This document shows, one piece after another, positions 1-9,533 of a stretch of 64,000 bases of DNA (position 1 is the stretch's first letter; every line of letters starts with the position of its first letter). This DNA is from Aureimonas sp. SK2 (lineage in GTDB: Bacteria > Pseudomonadota > Alphaproteobacteria > Rhizobiales > Rhizobiaceae), in assembly GCF_029813115.1 (NCBI RefSeq), contig NZ_JAPZDS010000002.1, positions 1 through 64,000 of the forward strand, given 5' to 3'. The position numbers and the translations under genes were made by a program. Under the pieces are notes generated by a model. It saw only the letters and a list, made by a program, of their open reading frames with translations. It ran no database searches and was not told where the DNA came from.

Positions 1-8
1 CTAGGTCG

Positions 9-674
9 TCAGCTCCGGTTCTTGCGGTACGAATCCTTCAGCGCGATCAGCTCGCCGTCGAAGCCGAAGATGTCGCAGCCGTCCACCTCGACCGTCCCCC
101 CGTCGCGCGCGGTGCCGACGAAGCGCCAGGACGACAGGCCCGTGTCGCCCGAGACCACGTGCCGGCCCCGTGTCCAGGCGGCTTGCGGGAAGGCGTCGAA
201 CAGGGCGGCATAGGCGACGCGCACGGCCTCGCGGCCCTCGTGGCGCGCACCCTCCGGTCCCGGTCCGGCGGAGCTGTGGAAGGCACAGCTCTCCGCCATG
301 CAGTCCATCAGCCCGTCCACGTCGCGCGCGTTCCAGGCGGCGAGGAAGCGGTCGAGCGTGGCGAGGCGGCGGGCGGAGAGGTCGCTCTCCACCGCCTCGA
401 CCTCGAGAAAGGCCAGCGGAGCCGCGCCGCCGTTGACGACGTTGTGCGCGACGCCGGTGCGCCGGGAATAGGGCACGCCCCGGCGCAACTCCGCCTGGGC
501 CGAGCCCCCGTCAGGCAGCGTCAGGTCGAGCCGCCCGTCGGTGAGCGGCACGATGACGTAGTCGTGCCCGTGGATGTGCCAGCCAGTTTCGGCGCCGGGC
601 GCGAAGCGCCATTCCGTTACCCGGAAGCGTCCGTCGTCGATGTGGACGACGGGTTCGGCCTCGGGCCGCGTCAC
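9..674 (-). CDS. Cupin / SnoaL-like two-domain protein
   Basis: 221 residues. The N-terminal half (about 20-95) is a small cupin barrel with a His-x-His pair at residues 33 and 35, typical of a metal-binding cupin. The C-terminal half (about 105-215) resembles the SnoaL/NTF2-like fold. Neither domain identifies a substrate. The start codon overlaps the stop of the upstream aminotransferase by 4 bases, so it is the last gene of the leftward operon running from about 8.07 kb. Role unknown; it could be a small-molecule isomerase or hydrolase, or a binding protein for the operon's substrate. Domain calls are from visible sequence pattern only. Confidence 0.85.
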   Translation of the reverse strand: MTRPEAEPVVHIDDGRFRVTEWRFAPGAETGWHIHGHDYVIVPLTDGRLDLTLPDGGSAQAELRRGVPYSRRTGVAHNVVNGGAAPLAFLEVEAVESDLSARRLATLDRFLAAWNARDVDGLMDCMAESCAFHSSAGPGPEGARHEGREAVRVAYAALFDAFPQAAWTRGRHVVSGDTGLSSWRFVGTARDGGTVEVDGCDIFGFDGELIALKDSYRKNRS

Positions 675-2053
675 CGGAGGCCTTCGCTGCGCACGGCGTT
701 GTTCAGCCTTTCCAGCGTCCGGCCCATACGGGTCATGATCTCCGCTACGTCGTCCTCCGTCACGATCATCGGCGGGCAGAGGGCGAGCTGGTCGCCGATG
801 GCGCGGAAGATCAGTCCCTCCTCGTGGCCGATGGCGGCCGCCATGCGCCCGACCGCGCCGACCGTCTCGAAGGGGCGTTTGGTCGCCTTGTCGGCGACGA
901 GTTCCAGGGCGCCGATCAACCCGTCGCCCCGCGCCTCGCCGACCAGCGGATGGCTGGCGAAGTCGCGCAAGGCCCCCTGGAACTGCGCCTCCAGCCGGGC
1001 GGCGTTGCCGGTCCAGTCCTGTTCCTCCATGACCTTGAGGTTCTCCAGCCCGACGGCCGTCGCCACCGGGTGGCCGGACGCGGTGAAGCCGTGGCCGAAG
1101 ACGCCGATCTCCGCGGACTGGTCGGCGATCGGCCCGTAGACGTGATCGGAGATCATCACGGCGGCGAGCGGCATGTAGGAGGAGGTGATCTGCTTCGACA
1201 GCGTCATGATGTCGGGCGTGAAGCCGTATTTCTGGCAGCCGAACGGGGTGCCGAGCCGGCCGAAGCCGCAGATCACCTCATCCGCCACAAGGAGGATGTC
1301 GTTGGCGCGGCAGATGCGCTCGACGCCCTCCCAGTAGCCGGCCGGGGGCGGCATCACGCCGCCGGCGGCCATCAGCGGCTCGCCGATGAAGGCGGCGATC
1401 GTCTCCGCGCCTTCCTCGGCGATCACCGATTCCAGCTCGGCGAGGAGGCGCTCGGTGAACGCCGCCTCGCTCTCGCCTTCCTGCCCGAAGCGGTAGAAAT
1501 GCGGGCAGGTCAGGTGGCGCACCGGGATCGCCGGCAGGTCGAAGGCGCGATGGTTGACGGGTAAGCCGGTGAGCGAGCCGGAGGCGATGGTAATGCCGTG
1601 ATAGGCCTTGGTGCGGGCCAGGAACTTCTTCTTCGCCGGCTTGCCGAGCGCGTTGGAACGGTACCACACCATCTTGACGATCGTGTCGTTCGCCTCCGAT
1701 CCCGAGGAGGTAAAGAAGGCGCGCGTCAAAGGCTCCGGCGTGATCTCGGCGAGCTTCTCGGCGAGGCGGATGGAGGGCTCGTTCGCCTTGGACGTGAACG
1801 TGTGGTAGTAGGGGAGCTTGAGCATCTGGGCATAGGCGGCGTCCGCCAGACGCTTCTGCGAGAAGCCGGCACCGACCGACCAGAGCCCGGCCAGACCCTC
1901 GATATACTCCTTGCCCTTGTCGTCGTAGACGCGGATCCCTTCGCCGCGCGCCATCACCAGGGGGCCGTTCTCCTCATGCGACCGGAGATTGGTGTTGGGG
2001 TGCAGCGTGTGGGCGATGTCGGCCGCGGCGAGCGAATTCGAGAGCGTGTCCAT
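671..2053 (-). CDS. Class III PLP-dependent aminotransferase (omega-amino acid type)
   Basis: About 460 residues, normal for class III omega-aminotransferases that move an amino group from a terminal amine to pyruvate or 2-oxoglutarate. Visible landmarks are GSEAN (phosphate binding, near residue 118), the DEVICGFGR stretch with the PLP-pairing Asp (near 258), and the catalytic Lys in TLSKQITSSYMPL (near 287). A GTG three codons upstream (2062) is possible; the ATG at 2053 has a GGTGG stretch just upstream. Neighbours are a polyamine-type ABC importer and PxpA, so the likely substrate is an imported amine. The exact amine cannot be read from the sequence. Confidence 0.9.
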   Translation of the reverse strand: MDTLSNSLAAADIAHTLHPNTNLRSHEENGPLVMARGEGIRVYDDKGKEYIEGLAGLWSVGAGFSQKRLADAAYAQMLKLPYYHTFTSKANEPSIRLAEKLAEITPEPLTRAFFTSSGSEANDTIVKMVWYRSNALGKPAKKKFLARTKAYHGITIASGSLTGLPVNHRAFDLPAIPVRHLTCPHFYRFGQEGESEAAFTERLLAELESVIAEEGAETIAAFIGEPLMAAGGVMPPPAGYWEGVERICRANDILLVADEVICGFGRLGTPFGCQKYGFTPDIMTLSKQITSSYMPLAAVMISDHVYGPIADQSAEIGVFGHGFTASGHPVATAVGLENLKVMEEQDWTGNAARLEAQFQGALRDFASHPLVGEARGDGLIGALELVADKATKRPFETVGAVGRMAAAIGHEEGLIFRAIGDQLALCPPMIVTEDDVAEIMTRMGRTLERLNNAVRSEGLR

Positions 2054-2129
2054 GGAAACCACCGGATTTCGAGGTGAGGAGGGAAGTGGGCCGGGCGCTT
2101 CGAGCGGGGCGGCGCGCGGGCGGGCTTTG

Positions 2130-2193
2130 ATCTGATCTCCGATCCGGCCGCGATTGTCGCCCTTTCGGCCTCGATCGCAACCGGAAATCAGAC
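2130..2193. repeat. Possible degenerate copy of the intergenic hairpin element
   Basis: ATCTGATCTCCG (2130-2141) and CGGAAATCAGAC (2182-2193) form an imperfect inverted repeat, 10 of 12 positions. The short interior, read on the minus strand, has a GAAAGGGCGA stretch reminiscent of the core of the elements at 3818, 7433 and 21640. It lies in the gap between pxpA-like and aminotransferase genes and covers the pxpA stop codon. Relationship to the family is tentative. Confidence 0.3.
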
Positions 2194-2916
2194 TGCGTGC
2201 GCATGCCGGTCGATGACGCGGCGCAGGACGCCGGCCACCTCGCGGGCGTTGGGCGGGTCGGAATGCATGCAGACGGTCTCGAAGCGGACCGGCAGGAGCG
2301 TTCCGGCGGTGGTCTCGAGCCGACCGTCCCGCAGCGCCCGCTCCATTCGCGTTTCCACCAGGGCGAGGTCGATGGCCGACTGGACGCGCGGGATCACCAG
2401 GGCGCCGTCCGGCGCGTAGGCGAGGTCGGGGAAGAACTCGCCCTGAAAGGGCACGCCGATCTCGTCCGCCGCCGTCTCGTGCGCCGTGCCGGCCAGGCCG
2501 AAGAGCGGCACGTCGAAGGCTTTCACGGCGCGCGCGATGGCGCGGGCGGTCTCCGCGTCGCGTGCGGCCATGCCGTAGACGATGCCGTGCGGTTTCACGT
2601 GTGACAATGTCCCGCCCTCCGCCCGGAGGATGCCAGCGAGCGCGCCGATCTGGTAGAGAAAGGCCGCAGTCAGCTCTTCCGGCTGGAGCCTCATCTCGCG
2701 CCGGCCGAAGCCTTCGCGGTCCGGCAGCGAGGGATGGGCGCCGATGCGCTTTCCGAGCCGGAGCGCGAGCCGGACGGTGCGCAGCATGGTGACGGGGTCG
2801 GAAGCGTGGAAGCCGCAGGCGATGTTGGCGCAGTCGACATGGGGCATGATCCCCTCGTCGTCGCCGAAGCGCCAGTTGCCGTAGCTCTCGCCCATGTCGC
2901 AGTTGAGGGTCACCAT
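2188..2916 (-). CDS. pxpA: LamB/YcsF family protein (5-oxoprolinase subunit A-like)
   Basis: 242 residues, full length for the family. The N-terminus carries NCDMGESYG and ANIACGFHASDP, followed by GAHPSLPDREGFGRR and VKPHGIVYG, all hallmarks of LamB/YcsF proteins. In characterised PxpABC systems this subunit works with PxpB and PxpC in ATP-dependent opening of 5-oxoproline. No PxpB or PxpC is present in the window; the gene instead sits downstream of an amine-type ABC importer, with HyuAB-like genes about 7 kb away. Cytoplasmic. The enzyme family is clear, but a 5-oxoproline substrate here is inference. Confidence 0.9.
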   Translation of the reverse strand: MVTLNCDMGESYGNWRFGDDEGIMPHVDCANIACGFHASDPVTMLRTVRLALRLGKRIGAHPSLPDREGFGRREMRLQPEELTAAFLYQIGALAGILRAEGGTLSHVKPHGIVYGMAARDAETARAIARAVKAFDVPLFGLAGTAHETAADEIGVPFQGEFFPDLAYAPDGALVIPRVQSAIDLALVETRMERALRDGRLETTAGTLLPVRFETVCMHSDPPNAREVAGVLRRVIDRHAHAV

Positions 2917-3027
2917 GGGCGCGGGCCTTCCGGCAGTCGGGTTGTCGACGCGGCCGATCCTCGCGCGGTCGGGCAGGCTTTGTGAAATTCTTCCTGCTTC
3001 ATCGCCATATCGAAAATTCCGATACGC

Positions 3028-3813
3028 TCACGACGCCGCCGCGACCCGCTTGCGGCGGTTCATGAGCGCAGCCAGGGCCGCGAGCAGCAGCGTGCCGACG
3101 ATCAGAACGAAGGCGGCGGCCGCGATCGCCGGAGAGATGTTCTCGCGAATGGAGGAGAACATCTGGCGCGCCAGCGTGCGCTGGTTCGGTCCGGCGACGA
3201 AGAGGGTGAGCACCACCTCGTCCAGGGAGGTGGCGAAGGCGAAGACCGCGCCGGTGACGACGCCTGGCAGGGCGAGGGGGAGCGTGACGCGGCGGAACAC
3301 GGTGGCGGGCGAGGCGCCGAGGCTCGCCGCCGCCCGCTCGACGCGGCGGTCGATGCCCTGAAGCGCCGTCGAGACGCTGATCACCACGAAGGGCACGCAA
3401 AGGACGGCGTGCGACAGGATCACGCCGGCATACGTGCTGGTGAGCCCGAGACCGCCCAGCGAAATCTGGAGCCCGACGCCGAGCACCACCGCCGGCACCA
3501 CCATGGGCAGGAGGAAGAAGGTCCGGAAGACGTTGGGAAAGGGGATCAGCCCGTTGCGCAGGCCGAGCGCCGCCAGCGTGCCGAGCACCACGGAGAGCAC
3601 CGTCGCGCCGGTGCCGATGATCAGGCTGTTGACGATCGACAGGCGCCAGGCGTCGGCGCGCGCCAGCTCCTCGAACCAGCGAAGGGAGAAGGAGGGGATG
3701 GGGTAGTTCAGGAAGATGCCGCCGGTGAAGGCCAGCGGCAGGATGGCGACGAGCGGCGCGAGTAGGAAGAGGACAGCGAGCGTTCCGAAAAGGCCTTGAG
3801 CGGGCTTGAGCAT
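3028..3813 (-). CDS. ABC transporter permease, PotC/YdcV type
   Basis: 261 residues with about six hydrophobic segments and the EAA-type cytoplasmic loop (ERAAASLGASPATVFRRVTLPLA) expected of a spermidine/putrescine-class inner-membrane permease. The reading frame is open upstream to 3921, but that extension is non-membrane and falls inside a repeat element, so ATG 3813 is preferred. The start lies only 4 bases from that element (3818-3979), which separates this gene from the sister permease and may supply or mask its ribosome binding site. It would pair with the 3980-5158 permease, the ATPase and the binding protein to import an amine. Confidence 0.9.
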   Translation of the reverse strand: MLKPAQGLFGTLAVLFLLAPLVAILPLAFTGGIFLNYPIPSFSLRWFEELARADAWRLSIVNSLIIGTGATVLSVVLGTLAALGLRNGLIPFPNVFRTFFLLPMVVPAVVLGVGLQISLGGLGLTSTYAGVILSHAVLCVPFVVISVSTALQGIDRRVERAAASLGASPATVFRRVTLPLALPGVVTGAVFAFATSLDEVVLTLFVAGPNQRTLARQMFSSIRENISPAIAAAAFVLIVGTLLLAALAALMNRRKRVAAAS

Positions 3814-3817
3814 GGCG

Positions 3818-3979
3818 GAGTCCGTTTGGCAGCTCGACGGCGGAGGACCGGCGAGGGATTTTTTGCCGCTCGCGAGGCGCCAAACGCGGTCGATGCCGGC
3901 GGCATCGGCGAGGATTGGCAACGAAGCAACGGCGGAAAAGGACCGTCGGACCGACCCGATCGAGGTGTCAAACGGACTC
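3818..3979 (+). repeat. Intergenic hairpin element, copy 1
   Basis: A 162-base element fills the whole gap between the two permease genes. Its ends are inverted repeats: GAGTCCGTTTGGC (3818-3830) and GTCAAACGGACTC (3967-3979), 12 of 13 complementary. The interior shares GGCGAGGGATTT, CATCGGCGA and an ACCGTCGGACCGACC-like block with the element at 21640-21800. Its right half matches the reverse strand of 7433-7522. Position between operon genes suggests an mRNA-level stem structure. No transposase is encoded. Confidence 0.7.
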
Positions 3980-5154
3980 CTAGGCCCCCAGCGGCGTGCC
4001 GGAGCGCGAGAGCCGGCCGTAGACGAGATAGAGGATCGTGGTGACGACGAGGAGGATCAGGCCGAGCGCGCCCGCCATGCCCCAGTTCGCGGTCTGGAGG
4101 GCATAGAAGGCGATGATGGAGGAGATCATCTGGTCGTTCGGGCCGCCGACGAGGGCCGGCGTGATGTAGTAGCCGATCGCCACCATGAAGACGAGAAGGC
4201 AGCCCGAGAGGATGCCGGGCATGGCGAGCGGCAGGAGGATGCGCCGGAAGGCCTGGAACGGCGTCGCGCCCATGGAGGCGGCGGCCGGCATCAGGGTCTT
4301 CGGGATGCCGTTCACCACCGAATAGATCGGCAGCACCATGAAGGGCAGGAGGACGTGCGTCATGGCGATCACGACGCCGGTGCGGTTGAAGATGAGGGGG
4401 AGGGGGCCGTTCGTGAGGCCGATCGCCTGCAGCGCGCCGTTGATGACACCCTGGTCCTGGAGAAGGATGAACCAGGCGGCGGTGCGCACGAGGAGCGAGG
4501 TCCAGAGCGGCAGGAGCACGGCCATCATCAGGACCGAGCGCTTCCAGCCGGTGGTGGCCGCCATCAGCATGGCGTAGGGCAGGCCGATCGCGAGGCAGCA
4601 AAGCGTGATCGACGCGGCGATCAGGAAGGTGCGGGTGATGATCAGCCGGTTGGCGGAGGCGCCGGGGGGAAGGCTCTCGATCGCGCCGGCCTCGTTGCGG
4701 GTGAGATCGACCGAGGCGAGGAGGTTGCGGTCGGTATAGGCGGACGCGGCCGCGCGGATGGCGGTCCAGAAGGCCGGGTCCGCCCAGCGCCGGTCGAGTG
4801 CGACGAGATCGACCGGCTGACCTTCGGCCGCTTCCTTCGCGGCGCGCTGGGTCTTGGGAATGAGGGTGCGGAAGCCCGACACGTCGCTGTTGAGCCGGCG
4901 CACGGCGGCCCCGAGAGCGATGGCGTCGGCTTGGCGCAGATCGGCGACGAGCGCCCCTTGCGTCTCGGCGTCCGGCGCGCCCTCGCCGCTCCAGGAGGCG
5001 ATGGCGGCGGCGGTGCGGGGCAGGACGGCGCCGACGGCGGGGTCGCGCACCGAGACCGAGACCATGGTCCAGAGCGGCCAGAGGAAGAAGACGAGAAGAA
5101 ACAGGAAGAGCGGCGCGATGAGCGCCGCGCTGCGAGCGGTGGAGCCGGCGCGCG

Positions 5155-5158
<4 letters not shown>
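3980..5158 (-). CDS. ABC transporter permease, PotB type with enlarged periplasmic segment
   Basis: 392 residues, about 100 longer than usual for PotB-type permeases. A first membrane helix (about 14-38) is followed by a long hydrophilic region (about 40-175) before five further helices, the arrangement seen in MalF-like and some polyamine-type permeases. The EAA-like loop is PAAASMGATPFQAFRRI. Its start overlaps the stop of the ATPase by 4 bases, so the two are translationally coupled. It forms the inner-membrane channel with the 3028-3813 permease. The extra domain may contact the binding protein. Confidence 0.9.
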
Positions 5159-6213
<1,055 letters not shown>

Positions 6214-6281
6214 CGAGCCTCTTGGGCGCAGGGATCGGGAAGGCGAAGGGCCGGCGGCGGGCGCCGGCCCCGAAGCGGCGT

Positions 6282-7331
6282 TTACTGCGCCACCCAGGCG
6301 TTGAAGCGGGTGTTCAGCGCCTCGATGTTGTCGACCCAGAAATCGGTGTCGAGGGGAATCGCGACGTCGAGATTGGCCGGAGCCGTCGGAAGCTGGGCCG
6401 CGATCTCGGGCTTCAGCATCTCGCCGGCTTCCTTGTTGGGCAGGCCGTAGGCGATGTAGTCGGGCAGCTTGGACTGGTTGGCCGGCTCGCTGGCGAAGGC
6501 GATGAAGTCGAAGGCGGCGTCCTTGTTGGGCGAGCCCTTGAGCACCGTCCAGGAATCGACCGCGTAGATCGAACCCGGCCAGACGATCTGGAAGTTCTTG
6601 CCTTCCGTCTTGTTGATGCCGGCAAGGCGCCCGTTATAGGCCGAGGTCATCACGACCTCGCCCGAGGCCAGAAGCTGGATCGGCTGGGCGCCGGCCTCCC
6701 ACCAGACGAGGTCCTTCTTGATCGTGTCGAGCTTCTTGAAGGCGCGGTCGACGCCTTCGGGCGTGGCGAGCACGGTGTAGACCTCCTTGGGATCCACGCC
6801 GTCGGCGATGAGGGCGAATTCGAGCGCGTATTTCGGCCCCTTGCGCAGGGCGCGCTTGCCCGGGAACTTCGCCGTGTCGAAGAAGTCGGCCCAGCTCTTC
6901 GGCGCTTCGGTCAGCTTGTCGGCGTCGTAGCCGAGGCCCGTGGTCCAGACGATGGCGCCGACGCCGCATTCGTTGACGGCCGAGGGGATGAACTTGTCCT
7001 CGCCGCCGAGCTTCGACCAGTCCACCGGCTCGTAGATGCCGTCGGCGCAGCCGAGCGCGAGTTCCTCGGCCTCGACCTGGACGACGTCCCAGTTCGGCGT
7101 TCCGGCCTGCATCTTGGCCGAGAGCACGCCGTAGCCGCCGTCCCAGGACTCTTCGAGCACCGGCTTGCCGGTCTTCTCGGCGAAGGGCTTGAAGTAGATC
7201 TCGCGCTGCGCGTCCTGGTAGTTGCCGCCCCAGGAGACGACGGTGAGGTCGCGCGCGGCGGCCGGCGCCGCCGTCAGGAGGGTGGCGGCGAGAAGGCCGC
7301 CCATGATGCTTGCGATGGCAGTCCGCGACAT
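6282..7331 (-). CDS. Extracellular solute-binding protein (PotD/F family)
   Basis: 349 residues from ATG 7331; the frame is open to 7391, but only the internal ATG gives a proper signal peptide (MSRTAIASIMG, hydrophobic core, cleavage after APAAA). The mature protein starts RDLTVVSWGGNYQDAQ, the typical opening of PotD/PotF-like periplasmic binding proteins. It delivers substrate to the permease pair. An intergenic hairpin element (7433-7522) lies upstream, between this gene and the XRE regulator. The ligand cannot be deduced. Confidence 0.93.
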   Translation of the reverse strand: MSRTAIASIMGGLLAATLLTAAPAAARDLTVVSWGGNYQDAQREIYFKPFAEKTGKPVLEESWDGGYGVLSAKMQAGTPNWDVVQVEAEELALGCADGIYEPVDWSKLGGEDKFIPSAVNECGVGAIVWTTGLGYDADKLTEAPKSWADFFDTAKFPGKRALRKGPKYALEFALIADGVDPKEVYTVLATPEGVDRAFKKLDTIKKDLVWWEAGAQPIQLLASGEVVMTSAYNGRLAGINKTEGKNFQIVWPGSIYAVDSWTVLKGSPNKDAAFDFIAFASEPANQSKLPDYIAYGLPNKEAGEMLKPEIAAQLPTAPANLDVAIPLDTDFWVDNIEALNTRFNAWVAQ

Positions 7332-7432
7332 GACCTGTTTCCCCCAATGTTGAACCGTTCGAATTTCAAGCACGAAAGGGCAAAAGCGCAAAACCCTTCG
7401 CGCGGCTGCTCGGAATAGTTTCCACGATCGGG

Positions 7433-7522
7433 GGCTGTTCCGGACGTCCGCCGGTTCGGCTCGACGGTGCTTTTCGCCCCGGCCGTCGTTGCCGATCCTC
7501 GCCGCGGAGGTCCGAAACAGCC
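7433..7522 (-). repeat. Intergenic hairpin element, copy 3 (short form)
   Basis: Ends are GGCTGTTCCGGAC (7433-7445) and GTCCGAAACAGCC (7510-7522), 12 of 13 complementary. On the minus strand the interior reads CGGCGAGGATCGGCAACGA, then a GAAAAGCACCGTCGAGCCGA block, closely matching the right half of copy 1. The left half of the long copies is absent. Located between the XRE-cupin gene and the binding-protein gene of the same operon. Confidence 0.65.
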
Positions 7523-7524
7523 TC

Positions 7525-8073
7525 TCAATAGGTCGGCGGGGTGATGGCGCTGACGATCTCGGCCGGCTCGGTGCCCCGGTTGCGGAAACGGTGCGGCGTC
7601 TCGCTGTCGAAATAGTAGGCGTCGCCCGCTTCCAGCCGGCGGGTGCGCTCGCCCACGCTCACCTCCACCGCGCCGCTGAGCACGATGCCCGCCTCCTGCG
7701 CCTTATGCGAGAAGGCCTCGCCCGTGTCGGCGCCAGGCTGGTAGGTCTCGCGCAGCATCAGGAGCTTGCGGTTGGGATGGTTGACCCCGACCATCCGATA
7801 GGAGATCCCGTCCGCCCGCCCGATCTCGGGCAGGTCCTCGGCGCGGTAGAAGGGGGAGTGGGGCAGGGCCTCTCCGAGCTCGGAGAAGAAGCCGGTCAGG
7901 GTCGATCCCATGGCTTCCAGGATCGCGCCCAGCGTATCGACCGACGGGCTCATCCGGTCCCGCTCCAGGAGCGAGATGGTGGAATGGGCGATGCCGGAGC
8001 GGGCGGCCAGCTCGCGCGTCGAGAGCTGGCGGCGGCGGCGCAGCTCCCGGATGGCGGCTCCGATGGCGGGCAT
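7525..8073 (-). CDS. XRE-family transcriptional regulator with C-terminal cupin
   Basis: 182 residues from ATG 8073, chosen because AAAGGAG lies just upstream; the longer frame to 8298 runs into the divergent gene. Residues 5-65 are a Cro/cI-type helix-turn-helix (LSTRELAARSGIAHSTISLLERD), and about 110-175 are a cupin barrel ending in the FDSETPHRFRN motif. This architecture is common in regulators of amine and amino acid catabolism (PuuR-like), with the cupin as ligand sensor. It is divergent from the HisD-like gene and upstream of the importer operon, so it probably controls both through the palindrome at 8100-8117. Confidence 0.92.
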   Translation of the reverse strand: MPAIGAAIRELRRRRQLSTRELAARSGIAHSTISLLERDRMSPSVDTLGAILEAMGSTLTGFFSELGEALPHSPFYRAEDLPEIGRADGISYRMVGVNHPNRKLLMLRETYQPGADTGEAFSHKAQEAGIVLSGAVEVSVGERTRRLEAGDAYYFDSETPHRFRNRGTEPAEIVSAITPPTY

Positions 8074-8099
8074 GGGGTCTCCTTTCGGTCGGGCTCGAA

Positions 8100-8117
8100 C
8101 GCTCATCATAATGAACG
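8100..8117. promoter_or_regulatory. Candidate operator between XRE-cupin and HisD-like genes
   Basis: The 18-base stretch CGCTCATCATAATGAACG matches its own reverse complement at 14 of 18 positions. It sits in the 121-base divergent gap and is the only AT-rich patch there. A dimeric XRE-type regulator would fit such a site. Binding is inferred, not shown. Confidence 0.45.
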
Positions 8118-8194
8118 GAGCGCCGCGTGTCCTTGCCCGTGCATGCCGCTTCTGCGAGCGTCCTGCGCGCAAATCCAGCAGGAAGGACGCACCC

Positions 8195-9487
8195 ATGGCC
8201 CACGAGATCGACACGCTTCGCGCCCGCCTCCGCTTCGTGAAGGCGCCGCAGCCGCAGGGCGGGACGCAGGCGAGCGTCGCCGAGGCCGTTTCGGGCATCC
8301 TCTCGGCGGTGCGGGGCGAGGGCGATTCGGCCGTGCGGCGCTATTCCGCCGCGTTCGACAAGGTGGAGCCGCAGGCCTTCGAGGTGAGCCGGGAGGAGCG
8401 CGAGGCGGCGGTCGCGCGGCTGGACCCGCAGACGCGCGCCGACACCGAATTCGCCATCGCCAACGTGCGGGCGTTCGCCGAGGCGCAGCTGAAGACCATC
8501 CTGCCGCTGGAGATCGAGCTGAGGCCGGGCCTCCATCTCGGGCACCGCGTCATCCCCGTCGCGCGCGTCGGCGCCTATGTGCCGGGCGGGCGCTATCCGC
8601 TCCTGTCGGCGCCGATCATGACCATCGTGCCGGCCAAGGTGGCAGGCTGCCCGGAGGTGATCGCCTGCCTGCCGCCGACGGCGGCGGAAGCCATGGTCGC
8701 GGGTTGCCACCTGTCGGGCGCCGACCGCATCTTCCGGGTCGGCGGGGCACAGGCGATCGCGGCGATGGCCTACGGGACCGAGACCATTCCGGCGGTCCAC
8801 AAGATCGTCGGGCCGGGCAACGCCTATGTCAACGAGGCCAAGCGCCAGGTCTTCGGTCCGGTCGGCATCGACCAGCTGGCGGGTCCGAGCGAGATCTACA
8901 CGCTCGCCGACGAGACGGGCAACGCCGAGATCATCGCGACCGATCTCCTCGCCCAGGCCGAGCACGACGTCCACACCCGCGTCGGCCTGATCACGACGCA
9001 CGGCGCCCTGGCGGAAGCCGTGGTCGCGGAGGTGGAACGGCAGCTCGAAACGCTGTCCACCGCCAGCGTCGCGCGCGTTTCGTGGGCCGCGCAGGGCGAG
9101 GTGACGGTCTGCGCCTCGGAGGAGGACATGATCGCCTATTCCGACTGGATCGCGGCCGAGCATCTCCAGGTGCACACGCGCGACCCCAAGGCCTTCGCGG
9201 CGCGCCTGTCGGGCTACGGCTCGCTGTTCATCGGACCCAAGGCCAGCGTCGTCTATTCCGACAAGTGCTGCGGCACCAACCACACGCTGCCGACCATGGG
9301 GGCCGGGCGCTATACGGGCGGGCTGTGGGTCGGCTCCTACGTCAAGATCGCGACGCACCAGTGGCTGGACGATGCGGGCGTGGCGGCCGTCGCGCCGCCG
9401 GCGTCCCGCCAGAGCGCGGCGGAAGGGCTGGAAGGGCACCGGCGCGCCGCGGCGCTGCGGCTGGAGAAGCCGGAGCTCTTCCGCTGA
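8195..9487 (+). CDS. Histidinol dehydrogenase-family NAD-dependent dehydrogenase
   Basis: 430 residues from ATG 8195, preceded by GGAAGGA; upstream in-frame codons overlap the divergent regulator and do not look like family sequence. The Zn/NAD dehydrogenase core is clear: GPGNAYVNEAKRQV, DQLAGPSEI, and TDLLAQAEHD. HisD proteins oxidise an alcohol to an acid in two steps. There are no other his genes nearby, and the setting is an amine/amide catabolic locus, so a paralogue oxidising another amino alcohol or hydroxy compound is more likely than histidine biosynthesis (HpsN-type sulfopropanediol dehydrogenases are one such branch). The true substrate is unknown. Confidence 0.88.
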   Translation: MAHEIDTLRARLRFVKAPQPQGGTQASVAEAVSGILSAVRGEGDSAVRRYSAAFDKVEPQAFEVSREEREAAVARLDPQTRADTEFAIANVRAFAEAQLKTILPLEIELRPGLHLGHRVIPVARVGAYVPGGRYPLLSAPIMTIVPAKVAGCPEVIACLPPTAAEAMVAGCHLSGADRIFRVGGAQAIAAMAYGTETIPAVHKIVGPGNAYVNEAKRQVFGPVGIDQLAGPSEIYTLADETGNAEIIATDLLAQAEHDVHTRVGLITTHGALAEAVVAEVERQLETLSTASVARVSWAAQGEVTVCASEEDMIAYSDWIAAEHLQVHTRDPKAFAARLSGYGSLFIGPKASVVYSDKCCGTNHTLPTMGAGRYTGGLWVGSYVKIATHQWLDDAGVAAVAPPASRQSAAEGLEGHRRAAALRLEKPELFR

Positions 9488-9533
9488 CGCGGCAAGGGCG
9501 CGCCGCGGCCCCCGCCCGGCCTTCAGGCCCTCG

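Noticed and set aside
8195-9487. Histidine biosynthesis hisD
   Set aside because: No other his genes, wrong neighbours and a catabolic regulator next door; family assignment kept, pathway not.
9488-9533. GGCC-TTCA-GGCC hairpin between convergent hisD-like and hyuB genes as terminator
   Set aside because: Short stem, no T-run; could be chance in GC-rich DNA.
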